DNA from: an uncultured Erysipelotrichaceae bacterium
Lineage (GTDB): Bacteria > Bacillota_I > Bacilli_A > RF39 > UBA660
Direction of reading: 5' to 3'
Assembly (NCBI GenBank): GCA_902793375.1
Contig: CADBDE010000016.1
Span: forward strand, 1 to 63,291
Length of the DNA stretch: 63,291 nt
The position numbers were made by a program, and so were the translations under genes. Each line of letters begins with the position of its first letter. Within the stretch, counting starts at the first letter, position 1. Below, in pieces: positions 25,253-34,424 of the stretch. The notes below the pieces were generated by a model. That model ran no database searches. It was not told where the DNA came from and was given only the letters and a program-made list of their open reading frames with translations.

Positions 25253-28198
25253 TTTATCTATTCCAGCAAGTTTTACTGAAACAAGTTTTGATACACCTGA
25301 TTCCTGCATAGTAATACCATATAAAGTATCAGCATATTCCATTGTCTTTTTTTTATGTGTAATTATTAAGAATTGTGTTTTATCTTTGTAATGATCTAAG
25401 TAATGACCAAAGTTATCTACGTTTGCTTCATCAAGTGCTGCTTCAACCTCATCAAAAATACAGAAAGGAACACTTCTTACATTAAGTATTGCAAATAGTA
25501 AACTAATTGCAGTAAGAGTCATTTCCCCTCCTGATAAAAGTGTAATTGCTTTTAATTTTTTCCCTGGAGGAGATGCAACTATTTCCACTCCTGTTTCTAA
25601 GATATTGTTCTTATCAGTTAAATACAAATCTGCTTCTCCACCATTAAATAATTCTTTAAATACTTTTTTAAATTCTACTCTTACTTTTTCAAATGTTGTT
25701 GAAAATTCTTCCTTCATTACATCATCCATCTCATTAATTATTTCAAGAAGAGTTTCTTTAGCATTTACTAAATCATTTCTTTGGTTTGTTAAGAATTCAT
25801 ATCTTTCACTTACTCTTTTATAGTCTTCAATTGCTTGAATATTAACCATACCTATATTCCTAATTATATTTCTATATTTATTAACTTCTTTTCTTGCTTC
25901 ATCTATACTTATTTCAAGAGTATAGTTTTCTTTTGCTTTTTCAAAAGTTAATGAATATTCTTCACTTAAAGTATTTAAGTAATTATCAAGCTTTACTTCA
26001 TATTTACTTACATTTATTTCTAATTCTTTTAATTCTTTCTCAAGTTTATTAATATTTGAATTATTTAATCTATTAACTGCATCACTTTCAAGAATCTTAT
26101 TTGATAATTTTTCTTTTTCTTTCTCAGTGAATCTTAACTCTTTCATTAAATTCTCTTTTTCTAAAGAAACTTCATAATACTCTTTCATTATTTTTTCTTC
26201 TTCTTTAGAAATATTAGAATCAATTAAACTATCATATGTAGAAAGTTCTTTTTGTAAGTCATTAGATCTTTCATCAAGTTCTTTCTTTAAAGCATTTTTA
26301 GCATACACTGTTTCATTACACTTAATTAATTCACTATTTAATTCTCCAATTTTAGAATTAATATCTATACTTTCTTTTTCATAATTATTATAGTTTTCTT
26401 CTAAAGTTTTAGTAAGTTCCTCTAATTCTATTTTTTTTCTTTTTAAAGTTTCAAGTTCATTCTTTTCTGTAATTAAGCTTTTAGTTAATGCTACTGATCC
26501 ACCTGATATTGATCCTCCTACATGAATTACATCACCATCTAAGGATACTACCTTATATTTTCTATTAACAAGTTCACTAATTCTATTCGCTGAATCAATA
26601 TCCATTGCAACAATAACATTACCTAGTTGATTTTTAATTATATCAATATATTTTGAGTCAAAGCTTATTAATTCAGAAAATATTCCAATATATCCAGTAG
26701 CTTTCTTTAAATCATTTATTATACTATTTTCAACATATTTTTCTTTTATAACATTTAAAGGAAAAAAAGTTGCTCTTCCTAAATTATTTTCCTTTAAATA
26801 ATTAATTGCATCTTTTGCATTTTTTTCTTCATCTACTACTATAAAGTTTTTAGAAGATGCTAAAGATACTTCAAGTGCTTTAACGTATTTATTATCACTA
26901 TTTATTAAACTTGCAATAGTACCATGTATTCCTCTTAATCTTGGATTATTTAAAACACTTTTAACAGGAGTAGGCATGCTGCTATTCGATTCAATATAAT
27001 TAGTTAAAGAATTAATCTTATTGTTAATATCATATAATTCTCTTTTTTTGCTATTTAAATCATTTAAAGTATGATTTTTTTTATTATTAGAATTATTAAG
27101 TTCTAATTCTACTTTAGATAATTCTTCTCTAGCATTAGTTATATCAGTATTGATAAGTTCAATGTCTTTAAAAAGAAGTTCGATGCTATTATTTGTTTGT
27201 AATAAATCTTCTTTTAATGTAGCAATTGTATTATGAACTTTTTGATCATTTGCATCATATTTACTTCTTTCTTTAAGAAGTTCTTTTTTTCCATTTAATT
27301 TTTCTTCTTTTCCAGTTAATTCAAGCAATTTAGAATTAAAGTCTTTTATTTTATTTTCTAAATTAAGAAGTTCTACTCTATCAGTCTGTAATGAAGTTTC
27401 TTCATTTGAACTTTTTAGATTTAAATTTAATATTTCATTATTTAATTCTTCTATTCTTTTTTTTGCTTGATTATTTTCATAATTAATTCTATCTATTTCA
27501 CTTGCTAATAATGCAACTTCTACATTATCTAAATGATCTTTTGCATTTAGATATTCAGCAGCTTTTTCGCTTTGTTCTTTTAAAGGTTCAAGTTGTATTT
27601 CTAACTCATTAATAATATCCAATACTCTTTCCATATTATTTTGTGTTTTATCTAGTTTTCTAATTGCTTCTTCTTTTCTTTTTTTATATTTTAAAACACC
27701 TGCTGCATTTTCTATTATTAACCTTCTATCTTGTGCAGAATTAGAAAGTATTTTTGATATTTCACCTTGAGAAATTATATTAAATGACTCTTTTGATGAT
27801 GCACTATCAATTAGTAAATCAGTTATATCTTTTAATCTACATTTTTCTCCATTAAGAAAATATTCTGATTCACCAGATCTATAATATCTTCTTTTTATTG
27901 AAACTTCACTAAAAGGTGTATCAAGATAATGATCAGAATTATCAAATGTTAAAGAAACACTTGCAACATTAAGTGAATTTCTTGACTTACTTCCAGAAAA
28001 AATAATATCAGTCATAGAGCCATTACCACGAAGTGATTTAACTGATTGTTCTCCTAAAACCCAACGAACAGCATCAACAACGTTACTTTTTCCACTTCCA
28101 TTAGGACCAACTATAGCTGTTATTTTCCCATCTAAATCAATTGTTATTTTATCTGCAAATGATTTAAATCCATTACATGTTATTTCTTTTAAGTACAT
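25250..28198 (-). CDS. smc: Chromosome segregation SMC protein with short arms
   Basis: SMC dimers, with ScpA and ScpB, extrude DNA loops and organise the chromosome. The 982-aa protein has Walker A GPNGSGKSN (about 32-40), a first coiled-coil arm (about 165-400), a hinge with GGSISGGSV (about 565-575) and a second arm. The C-terminal ATPase has the signature LLSGGEMTLTA and Walker B FCIFDEVEAALDEANV. Head and hinge are intact but the protein is about 200 residues shorter than B. subtilis SMC (1186 aa), so each arm is shorter. It lacks the rnc and ftsY neighbours usual in Bacillus. Confidence 0.95.
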   Translation of the reverse strand: MYLKEITCNGFKSFADKITIDLDGKITAIVGPNGSGKSNVVDAVRWVLGEQSVKSLRGNGSMTDIIFSGSKSRNSLNVASVSLTFDNSDHYLDTPFSEVSIKRRYYRSGESEYFLNGEKCRLKDITDLLIDSASSKESFNIISQGEISKILSNSAQDRRLIIENAAGVLKYKKRKEEAIRKLDKTQNNMERVLDIINELEIQLEPLKEQSEKAAEYLNAKDHLDNVEVALLASEIDRINYENNQAKKRIEELNNEILNLNLKSSNEETSLQTDRVELLNLENKIKDFNSKLLELTGKEEKLNGKKELLKERSKYDANDQKVHNTIATLKEDLLQTNNSIELLFKDIELINTDITNAREELSKVELELNNSNNKKNHTLNDLNSKKRELYDINNKINSLTNYIESNSSMPTPVKSVLNNPRLRGIHGTIASLINSDNKYVKALEVSLASSKNFIVVDEEKNAKDAINYLKENNLGRATFFPLNVIKEKYVENSIINDLKKATGYIGIFSELISFDSKYIDIIKNQLGNVIVAMDIDSANRISELVNRKYKVVSLDGDVIHVGGSISGGSVALTKSLITEKNELETLKRKKIELEELTKTLEENYNNYEKESIDINSKIGELNSELIKCNETVYAKNALKKELDERSNDLQKELSTYDSLIDSNISKEEEKIMKEYYEVSLEKENLMKELRFTEKEKEKLSNKILESDAVNRLNNSNINKLEKELKELEINVSKYEVKLDNYLNTLSEEYSLTFEKAKENYTLEISIDEARKEVNKYRNIIRNIGMVNIQAIEDYKRVSERYEFLTNQRNDLVNAKETLLEIINEMDDVMKEEFSTTFEKVRVEFKKVFKELFNGGEADLYLTDKNNILETGVEIVASPPGKKLKAITLLSGGEMTLTAISLLFAILNVRSVPFCIFDEVEAALDEANVDNFGHYLDHYKDKTQFLIITHKKKTMEYADTLYGITMQESGVSKLVSVKLAGIDK

Positions 28199-28443
28199 AT
28201 TAACACCTTCTACAATCCATTATTTATTATACTATAAAATGTGCATTTTACAAAGAAAAAAAACAGAAAGAATATCTCTTCTACTTATTACATAATAATA
28301 ATCTAATAAACATGAATTTATTGTACATCCTATACTTCAAGAATAAAACCTATGGATAAAGTAATAATAATGTAAATTAAAGATTTCTTTTTCATAACAT
28401 TACGTGAATAAAATAACATATTATATTAAAAAAAATGTCAAAA
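28199..28443. other. Non-coding gap upstream of smc
   Basis: AT-rich spacer between the pilin terminator and smc. It should contain the smc promoter, but I see no convincing box pair, no ORF with a ribosome site and no repeat. Confidence 0.5.
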
Positions 28444-28466
28444 AAAAGAGTATTCAATACTCTTTT
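28444..28466 (-). terminator. Terminator of the Cys-rich pseudopilin
   Basis: AAAAGAGTATT / AATACTCTTTT is a perfect stem with T-run, placed after the degenerate tail of the pilin gene. Confidence 0.8.
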
Positions 28467-28475
28467 AATTATATA

Positions 28476-28601
28476 TTAGAAATAACACCAACAAAATACT
28501 CCTGATGATCCCACAGGTTGTGTGAAGGAGCTAGATTGTACATAAAGCAGTATCACCTGAAGTAGCACATCTATAAGACAAAGAACCACTCTTTTTATTA
28601 A
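28476..28601 (-). pseudogene. Degenerate extra C-terminus of the Cys-rich pseudopilin
   Basis: Past the stop at 28602-28604, the same frame reads SLSYRCATSGDTALCT before another stop. After a one-base shift the sequence reads QSSSFTQPVGSSGVFCWCYF and stops at 28476. Both fragments have the Cys/Ser/Gly composition of the upstream gene, and the true terminator comes only after them. This suggests that the gene once ended here and was shortened by a stop and an indel. An alternative is a non-expressed cassette of another pilin C-terminus. Confidence 0.5.
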
Positions 28602-31108
28602 TTATTTACATGACCTACAGCAACAAGTAGATCCTGTTCCATTGCATGTACTTCCAGAGTATACGGTTCCTCCACCACATCCCCCAGTACACGAAGTACT
28701 AACATATCTGCATCCTCCGCCTGATGAAGATGATGAACTATTATCAATCCAACATCCTCCTGAATAAAATGAGTAATTAGTTCCGTTAATATTAACAGTT
28801 TCATTATTTGCCATACTTCCGTCTCCTTTAAACCAGTACCAACATGAAGATCCTTCCCATGGAAGATATTTCCAAGCGTTAGAAACCATTATATTATTTT
28901 CAAAGTAATACCAGAAAACAGTTCCTCCAGTTGTACATGAGCTAGATCTTCCTCCATCTCCTAGTTTTGCCCAACCATTAATTCTATTACCATCTATATA
29001 ATATACCCATCCTGATGATGTTTGTTCCCATCCGTCACATTTAACACAAGAATTATTTAGAACACGATAGCCTGAATTACAAGATGATATATTACATCCT
29101 GAACTCCATGATGCAACGTTTGCTCTATTGCCACATGCTGAACATGCTCCTGTATTTCCATTATTTGATGTTGTTCCTGCTGTACATGCTGTGCACGTAT
29201 TATTACTATTCTTTGCATATCCTGCCTTACATGATGCTATTGTACATCCTGAACTCCATGAATATACTCCTGATGCGTTACTACATGCTGAACATATGCT
29301 CCTGTGTTTCCGTTGTTTGATGTTGTTCCGGCTGTACATGCTGTGCACGTATTATTACTATTCTTTGCATATCCTGCCTTACATGATGCTATTGTACATC
29401 CTGTTGATCCCCATGCATATACTCCTGTTCCATTTGTACATGTTGTACACGCTGAACTTGTATTACTTGCTGATATTGTATGTTCTGCTATTGTTGTTCC
29501 ACCTGCACAACTTCCTGTACATTTTCCATCTGCTGTTGTTACTCTTGTATTTATCAAACATTTTATCTTACATGATGATTTTGCTGTTGATCCTTCTGCA
29601 CTTGTATATCCACTTGGACATGATGTACATGCATTATCATCTATATTATAATATCCATTATGTTTTAATGAGTACTTATTTGCTGCACAGTTTGCTGTTG
29701 TTATACCTGTCTTCGTATTCTTATATTTTCCTGCTACAACTTCCATGTAACATCCTGTCTTTCCTGTTCCTCCTGCTGATTTTGTATATTGTATTCCTAA
29801 TGTTACACATGGTATACATGTACTTGTTTCTCCATAATACTTTGTTGATGCATCTGAGTAATTATTTTCTGCACATGTTGAAAATGCTTGGTCCTTAGCA
29901 TTCTTTATATATTTTCCTTCTGTTATTGTAGCATAACATCCAGACTCTCCTGTTCCTCCTGCTGATTTTGTATATATTCCACCAAGTGTTGTACATGCTG
30001 GACATGTACTTGTTGATCCATATGTTACTGTATGAGCATTTTTAAATGTATTAGCAGAGCATGTACTTACATTTTCATCATTTGCATTCTTTACATATTT
30101 TCCTGCTTCTACATTTTTTAAACATACGCTTTCTGATGTTTTATTTGCTACAGTTGTCCCATCTCTATATCCTTTTGGACATTGTGTACATGTTAATGAA
30201 TTGTGACTATAATATCCATTTCCACATTCTGTCCATTTTGCATATAATGTTCCATTTGTTGTAAATAATTTCTCTTGTCCTGATACTATTATTCCTGTTT
30301 GATTTATTATTAATTTTCCTGTTGAATCATTTGTTGTGTAATATCCATTAAATTCATATCCATTCTTATATGGTGGTGTTATCGTTCTTATTTGTGTTGT
30401 TCCAGTTGAATCTGCATACCACCCTACTGAATAATATTCATATATAAATTCTGTTCCAGCTGTCGTTGCTCCATTATTATTTAATGTAAGCTTAAATATT
30501 CCACTTAAATTTGTAGGTTCTGGATCTATTTCTAAAGATTTAAATACATAGACTTTTGAACTTTCTTCTTGATTTACATCTTCTCCTTCTATTTCTCTAT
30601 TTTCTGTTTTTCTATAATCTTTATCTTTAAATTTATATATTGTTCCTGTTGCTTCAAATGATGATATTGTTGGTACTGAATCAACTATATCTATTTTTAT
30701 TGAACTATCATCTAAATTATTTACATTTGTTGATATTAATCCTGTGCTTGTCTCATCTATTACTGTTGCATAAAAATTATATTTATTATTTTCAGGAACT
30801 ATAATTATATAACTTCTTTCAAAGTCATATGCTCCATATGGACTATTTTCGCTATCTCCTTTTTCAAGTATTACTGATTTTATTGGCACTATCATTATTT
30901 CATCTTCTTGTAAATAGTCTCCATACTCTTTCATTTCATACTTTCCTCTTATTGTTTCAGCATATGCATTAATATTGGAAACATAAACTTGTCTATCCGA
31001 TTTAAAAATATATTTTGTTACTGCTGGGACTGCTATAATAAGAATTATCCCCATAATTATTATTACTGCTAATATTTCTATTAATGTAAAACCTTTTTTA
31101 TTTTTCAT
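28602..31108 (-). pseudogene. Giant Cys-rich pseudopilin, frameshifted
   Basis: The N-terminus (MKNKKGFTLIEILAV plus a long hydrophobic helix) is a type IV prepilin signal cut after Gly6. Residues to about 260 look like a minor-pilin body, and one InlB-like beta repeat (GWYAD to YAKWTE) follows. At least six Cys-rich repeats come next, with CxxC pairs and the recurrent KNANDENVSTC / KYIKNAKDQ pattern. The frame stops at 29237, but the last repeat continues in another frame. Copy 1 reads GCATATGTTC where copy 2 has GCATGTTC, so a 2-bp AT insertion at about 29293-29297 breaks the gene. Restored, it encodes about 834 aa. The C-terminal part adds choline-binding-like Trp/Tyr/Gly repeats (GWVYYIDGNRINGWAKL) and a Cys-dense tail. 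SD AGGTGAT precedes ATG 31108. Confidence 0.8.
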
Positions 31109-31149
31109 ATAATCACCTATCTTAAATTAATTATATCACAATAAATTTA

Positions 31150-31175
31150 AAAAAAAAGATGATTTTAATCATCTT
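31150..31175 (-). terminator. Terminator of rseP
   Basis: AAGATGAT / ATCATCTT stem followed by nine T's on the minus strand, overlapping the rseP stop. Confidence 0.75.
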
Positions 31176-32224
31176 ATTAATTTAATAATATCATTCCATG
31201 TAACAAATACAACTAAGACCATAAGTAAACAAAAGCCTATTGTATTTACAGTATTTTCTATTTTTGGATTAACTGGCTTTCCACGAAACTTCTCAATTAT
31301 TAAGAATACTATTCTTCCTCCATCAAACGCAGGAAATGGCATAATATTCAAAAATCCTACATTTACACTTAAAAGTGCAGTCAAACTAGCAAGGTTTAAT
31401 AATACAGATTCTTTTGTTACTTCACCTACTACTGAATAGATTCCTACAGGGCCAGATAAATTGTCTGCACTAATTCTTCCAGTAAACAAATATTTAAATG
31501 TAATAATCATTTGTTTAAAATAAGAAATTAATTGTTCAAAAGCATATTTAATTGCATTTAAAAATCCATGTTTTTCTTTTCTTTCTAAAGTAATTCCAAA
31601 CTTGTATTCTTTCTTCTTTGTTTCTTCATTTTCTTCCTCTAAAGGAGTTACTGAATATTTATATTCTTTACCCTTTCTTTCAATTACAAAATCTGTTTCA
31701 CTTCCATCATTATCAAGAGCTAAATAAAGTCTTAAGTCATCCATTGTTGATACAGTATTTCCATTTATTTTTTTTACGATGTCTCCATCTCTTACACCAA
31801 CTTCATACATTGGATAATTAACATCTACTTTTGAAATCATTGGAGTCATATCAACAGAACCATGAAATAATCCAATAAAAAATAATAAAAGTATTGCAAG
31901 TATAAAGTTATTAAACACACCTGCAGCCATTATAATAAATCTTTGCCATACAGGTTTTTCATATAAATAAGCTCCTTTAGGTACTTCTGGATCTTTTTCT
32001 GTTGGATCTTCTCCTGCTAAAGAAACAAATCCTCCTATTGGTAGAGCTCTAACATTATATTGAGTTTTCCCTTTTACCTTTTTAGTTCCAAACAATCTTG
32101 GACCCATACCAATTGAAAATTCAAAAACATGAACACCAAATAACTTTGAAAAAATAAAGTGTCCAAATTCATGAACAAGGACAATTAATCCTAAAATAAG
32201 TATAAAATAAATAAGTGTTAACAT
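31169..32224 (-). CDS. rseP: Site-2 intramembrane zinc protease RseP/RasP
   Basis: This membrane protease performs regulated intramembrane proteolysis of anti-sigma factors and signal-peptide remnants. The 351-aa protein has HEFGHFIFSK in the first membrane helix (HExxH, about residue 18). One PDZ domain follows (about 120-190), and then the second metal-ligand motif NIMPFPAFDGG (about 298) in a later helix. It follows cdsA and uppS in the same order as in Bacillus (uppS-cdsA-[dxr]-rasP), with dxr missing. Spacing to cdsA is 13 bp. Confidence 0.95.
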   Translation of the reverse strand: MLTLIYFILILGLIVLVHEFGHFIFSKLFGVHVFEFSIGMGPRLFGTKKVKGKTQYNVRALPIGGFVSLAGEDPTEKDPEVPKGAYLYEKPVWQRFIIMAAGVFNNFILAILLLFFIGLFHGSVDMTPMISKVDVNYPMYEVGVRDGDIVKKINGNTVSTMDDLRLYLALDNDGSETDFVIERKGKEYKYSVTPLEEENEETKKKEYKFGITLERKEKHGFLNAIKYAFEQLISYFKQMIITFKYLFTGRISADNLSGPVGIYSVVGEVTKESVLLNLASLTALLSVNVGFLNIMPFPAFDGGRIVFLIIEKFRGKPVNPKIENTVNTIGFCLLMVLVVFVTWNDIIKLIR

Positions 32225-32237
32225 AATTATTATCCTC

Positions 32238-33038
32238 CTATATAATTGTTATAAATAATATAAATCCTAATGTTATAAAAATCACACTATCCATTATATC
32301 TAGTATACCACCATTTCCAACATTGTAATTAGAAAATGATGATTTATTAAATTCTTTTTTTATAAATGAGAACACTAAATCTCCAAATTGGCCAAATACA
32401 GATAAAATAAATGAGATAATAACAATACCATATATTGGTAAATCTGTATTTATTGTGCTAATAAAAAACATCGATGATAATATTGTTCCCATTATTACCC
32501 CACCAAATACACCCTCTAACAACTTTTTTGGATTAATTGTTGGAACAAAAATTGTTTTACCAATGTAATAATTAGTTGTTAATTCAAATACAAATGATAC
32601 AAGTGTAATAATAAAAATATAAACTACATAATTACTATTATTCATTCTAAATTGAGCCAACAAATTAAAAGTTATACCAATAAATAGTGTAGATCCCATT
32701 AAAAACAGAGCATCTAGTATATTATATCTTTTTTTATTATTAACTATTACTAAAGGAATCAAAGATGTTAATACTAACACTGCTAAAAGTTTATAATCAA
32801 ATAAATAATATTCTAAATTATTATCATAATTATTCATTACAAAAAACATAACAATAACATATGATAACAGTTCAATTTCAATTGGTATGGGTTTTTCTTT
32901 ATTTCTAATATGTAACATTTCTCTTAAAGAAAGTATAGCAAAAAAAGTAATAAGTATATTAAAAACTAATTTACCAAGAAAAATAGAACATACAAACATA
33001 GTTATTAAGAATAATATTGTAATTATGTTATTCTTCAT
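32238..33038 (-). CDS. cdsA: CDP-diglyceride synthase-like protein, diverged signature
   Basis: CdsA makes CDP-diacylglycerol for phospholipid synthesis. The 266-aa protein has about eight membrane helices and ends with the CdsA signature region. There GDLVFSFIKKEFN replaces the usual GDLxxSxxKR pattern, and VGNGGILDIMDS replaces PGHGGxxDRxDS. The Asp residues are kept but Lys-Asp, His and the Arg after Asp are not. Position between uppS and rseP supports the assignment. Reduced or altered activity is possible. It overlaps the uppS stop by one base. Confidence 0.85.
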   Translation of the reverse strand: MKNNIITILFLITMFVCSIFLGKLVFNILITFFAILSLREMLHIRNKEKPIPIEIELLSYVIVMFFVMNNYDNNLEYYLFDYKLLAVLVLTSLIPLVIVNNKKRYNILDALFLMGSTLFIGITFNLLAQFRMNNSNYVVYIFIITLVSFVFELTTNYYIGKTIFVPTINPKKLLEGVFGGVIMGTILSSMFFISTINTDLPIYGIVIISFILSVFGQFGDLVFSFIKKEFNKSSFSNYNVGNGGILDIMDSVIFITLGFILFITII

Positions 33039-33745
33039 TATACCCCTCCAAATCTTCTATTTCTCTTATTATATATTTCTAATGACTTATCAAATTCTTT
33101 CTCATTAAAATCTGGAAATAAAACATCTGGGAAATAATATTCAGCATAACTTGATTGCCATAACATAAAATTACTAATTCTTTGTTCACCACTAGTTCTA
33201 ATAACAAAATCTAAATCAGGCAAATCCTTATACATATAGTGACTTACCAATTCTTCATTTACATCATCTAATTTTAGTTCGTTATTGTGTATTTTTTGTG
33301 ATATTTTTTTAATTGCATCAACAATTTCCATTCTTCCACCATAATTTAAACAAATATTAAATGTAAAATGAGTAAATTCTTTTGTACAATCTTCTAAGTT
33401 CTTTATTCCATCAATTACATCTTCTCTTAAGTTTTCTCTACTACCTGATACTATTACTCTAATACCATTTTTAATAAATACACTTTTCTTTTTATTAAAA
33501 TATTTTACAAATAAATCCATAAGATAATTAACTTCTTCTTCATCTCTATTAAAGTTTTCAGTAGAAAAAGCATATACGCTTACATAAGGAATACCTCTTT
33601 TAAAGATATGCTTTAAAAGTGATTCAAGATTTTTTGCTCCTGCTTTGTGTCCAAAACTTCTTTTTAACCCTCTTTTTTTAGCCCATCTGCCATTTCCATC
33701 CATTATTATTCCAACATGTTTTGGTAAAACTATCTCATTTTCCAT
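33038..33745 (-). CDS. uppS: Undecaprenyl diphosphate synthase
   Basis: This cis-prenyltransferase builds the C55 lipid carrier for peptidoglycan. The 235-aa protein begins near HVGIIMDGNGRWAKKRG (catalytic Asp). It also shows GHKAGAKNLE, YAFSTENFNRD, CLNYGGRMEIVDA and the C-terminal DLDFVIRTSGEQRISNFMLWQSSYAEYYF. ATG 33745 follows SD AGGTGA; a GTG in that SD is in frame but unlikely. First gene of uppS-cdsA-rseP. Confidence 0.97.
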   Translation of the reverse strand: MENEIVLPKHVGIIMDGNGRWAKKRGLKRSFGHKAGAKNLESLLKHIFKRGIPYVSVYAFSTENFNRDEEEVNYLMDLFVKYFNKKKSVFIKNGIRVIVSGSRENLREDVIDGIKNLEDCTKEFTHFTFNICLNYGGRMEIVDAIKKISQKIHNNELKLDDVNEELVSHYMYKDLPDLDFVIRTSGEQRISNFMLWQSSYAEYYFPDVLFPDFNEKEFDKSLEIYNKRNRRFGGV

Positions 33746-33818
33746 ATATATCACCTATAAATAATTATATTATATTGATGTTTTTTTATCAAATTAAAAT
33801 ACATTTTTTTATAAAAAA

Positions 33819-33834
33819 AAGACCAATTGGTCTT
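33819..33834 (-). terminator. Terminator of khpA
   Basis: AAGACCAATTGGTCTT palindrome followed by eight T's on the minus strand. Confidence 0.75.
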
Positions 33835-34081
33835 AAAACTTGTCAATATTGATTTTAACTTTTTTATTATCCTTTAAATAACTACTTGCTTGAACTAAAG
33901 TCTTAATAGCTTGAGCATTTCTTCCAGATCTTCCTATAATTCTTCCCATATCTTCATCAGATACCATAACTTGAATTAAAATAGTATTTTCTTCATCTGT
34001 TTCGAATTCTTTAACACTTACGCTATCTTTATCTTTTGCTAAAGCAGTAACTATTTCTTTTGTTAATTCTATTAAATCCAT
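33833..34081 (-). CDS. khpA: KH-domain RNA-binding protein KhpA
   Basis: The 82-aa protein is a single KH domain with the core GRIIGRSGRNAQAIKTLVQAS. KhpA pairs with KhpB/EloR and binds RNA affecting cell elongation. It lies 2 bp after rpsP, the usual position (ylqC) in Firmicutes. rimM and trmD, which normally follow, are missing here. Confidence 0.93.
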   Translation of the reverse strand: MDLIELTKEIVTALAKDKDSVSVKEFETDEENTILIQVMVSDEDMGRIIGRSGRNAQAIKTLVQASSYLKDNKKVKINIDKF

Positions 34082-34083
34082 AA

Positions 34084-34353
34084 TTATTTCTTTCCTTTTT
34101 TAGATTCAGCAAATTTAGTCATAATTCCCTTTTTACTGAATATATTTCTAACTGTATCAGTTGGAAGAGCTCCTTGGTTTAACCATTTTAATGCTACTTC
34201 TTCATCAACTTTTACTTCATCAACTGCTGGATTATAAGTACCAATTAATTCAATATATTGTCCATCTCTTGGTCTTCTAGAATCACTAGCAACTATTCTA
34301 TAAACAGGTTTATGTCTAGATCCTAATCTTGTTAATCTTATTCTAACTGCCAT
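34084..34353 (-). CDS. rpsP: Ribosomal protein bS16
   Basis: The 89-aa protein begins [21 protein letters not shown] and has [18 protein letters not shown], both diagnostic for bS16 of the small ribosomal subunit. SD GAGGTAAT precedes it. It forms a two-gene unit with khpA ending in a terminator. Confidence 0.97.
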   Translation of the reverse strand: MAVRIRLTRLGSRHKPVYRIVASDSRRPRDGQYIELIGTYNPAVDEVKVDEEVALKWLNQGALPTDTVRNIFSKKGIMTKFAESKKGKK

Positions 34354-34424
34354 AATATTACCTCCTCAATTCATATTCATTATATAACAAAAAAAATAAG
34401 ATGTCAACATATGTTTGTTAACAC

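Noticed and set aside
28598-28804. 68-aa minus ORF at the end of the giant pilin
   Set aside because: Out-of-frame shadow of the Cys-rich tail; no SD.
29084-29898. Long plus-strand ORFs opposite the Cys-rich pseudopilin
   Set aside because: They are reverse-strand shadows of Cys/Gly/Thr-rich repeats; composition is Leu/His/Tyr-rich, with no SD and no domain.
29200-30200. CRISPR-like regular repeats
   Set aside because: The repeats are protein-coding Cys modules of unequal length that keep reading frame, not direct repeats with unique spacers.
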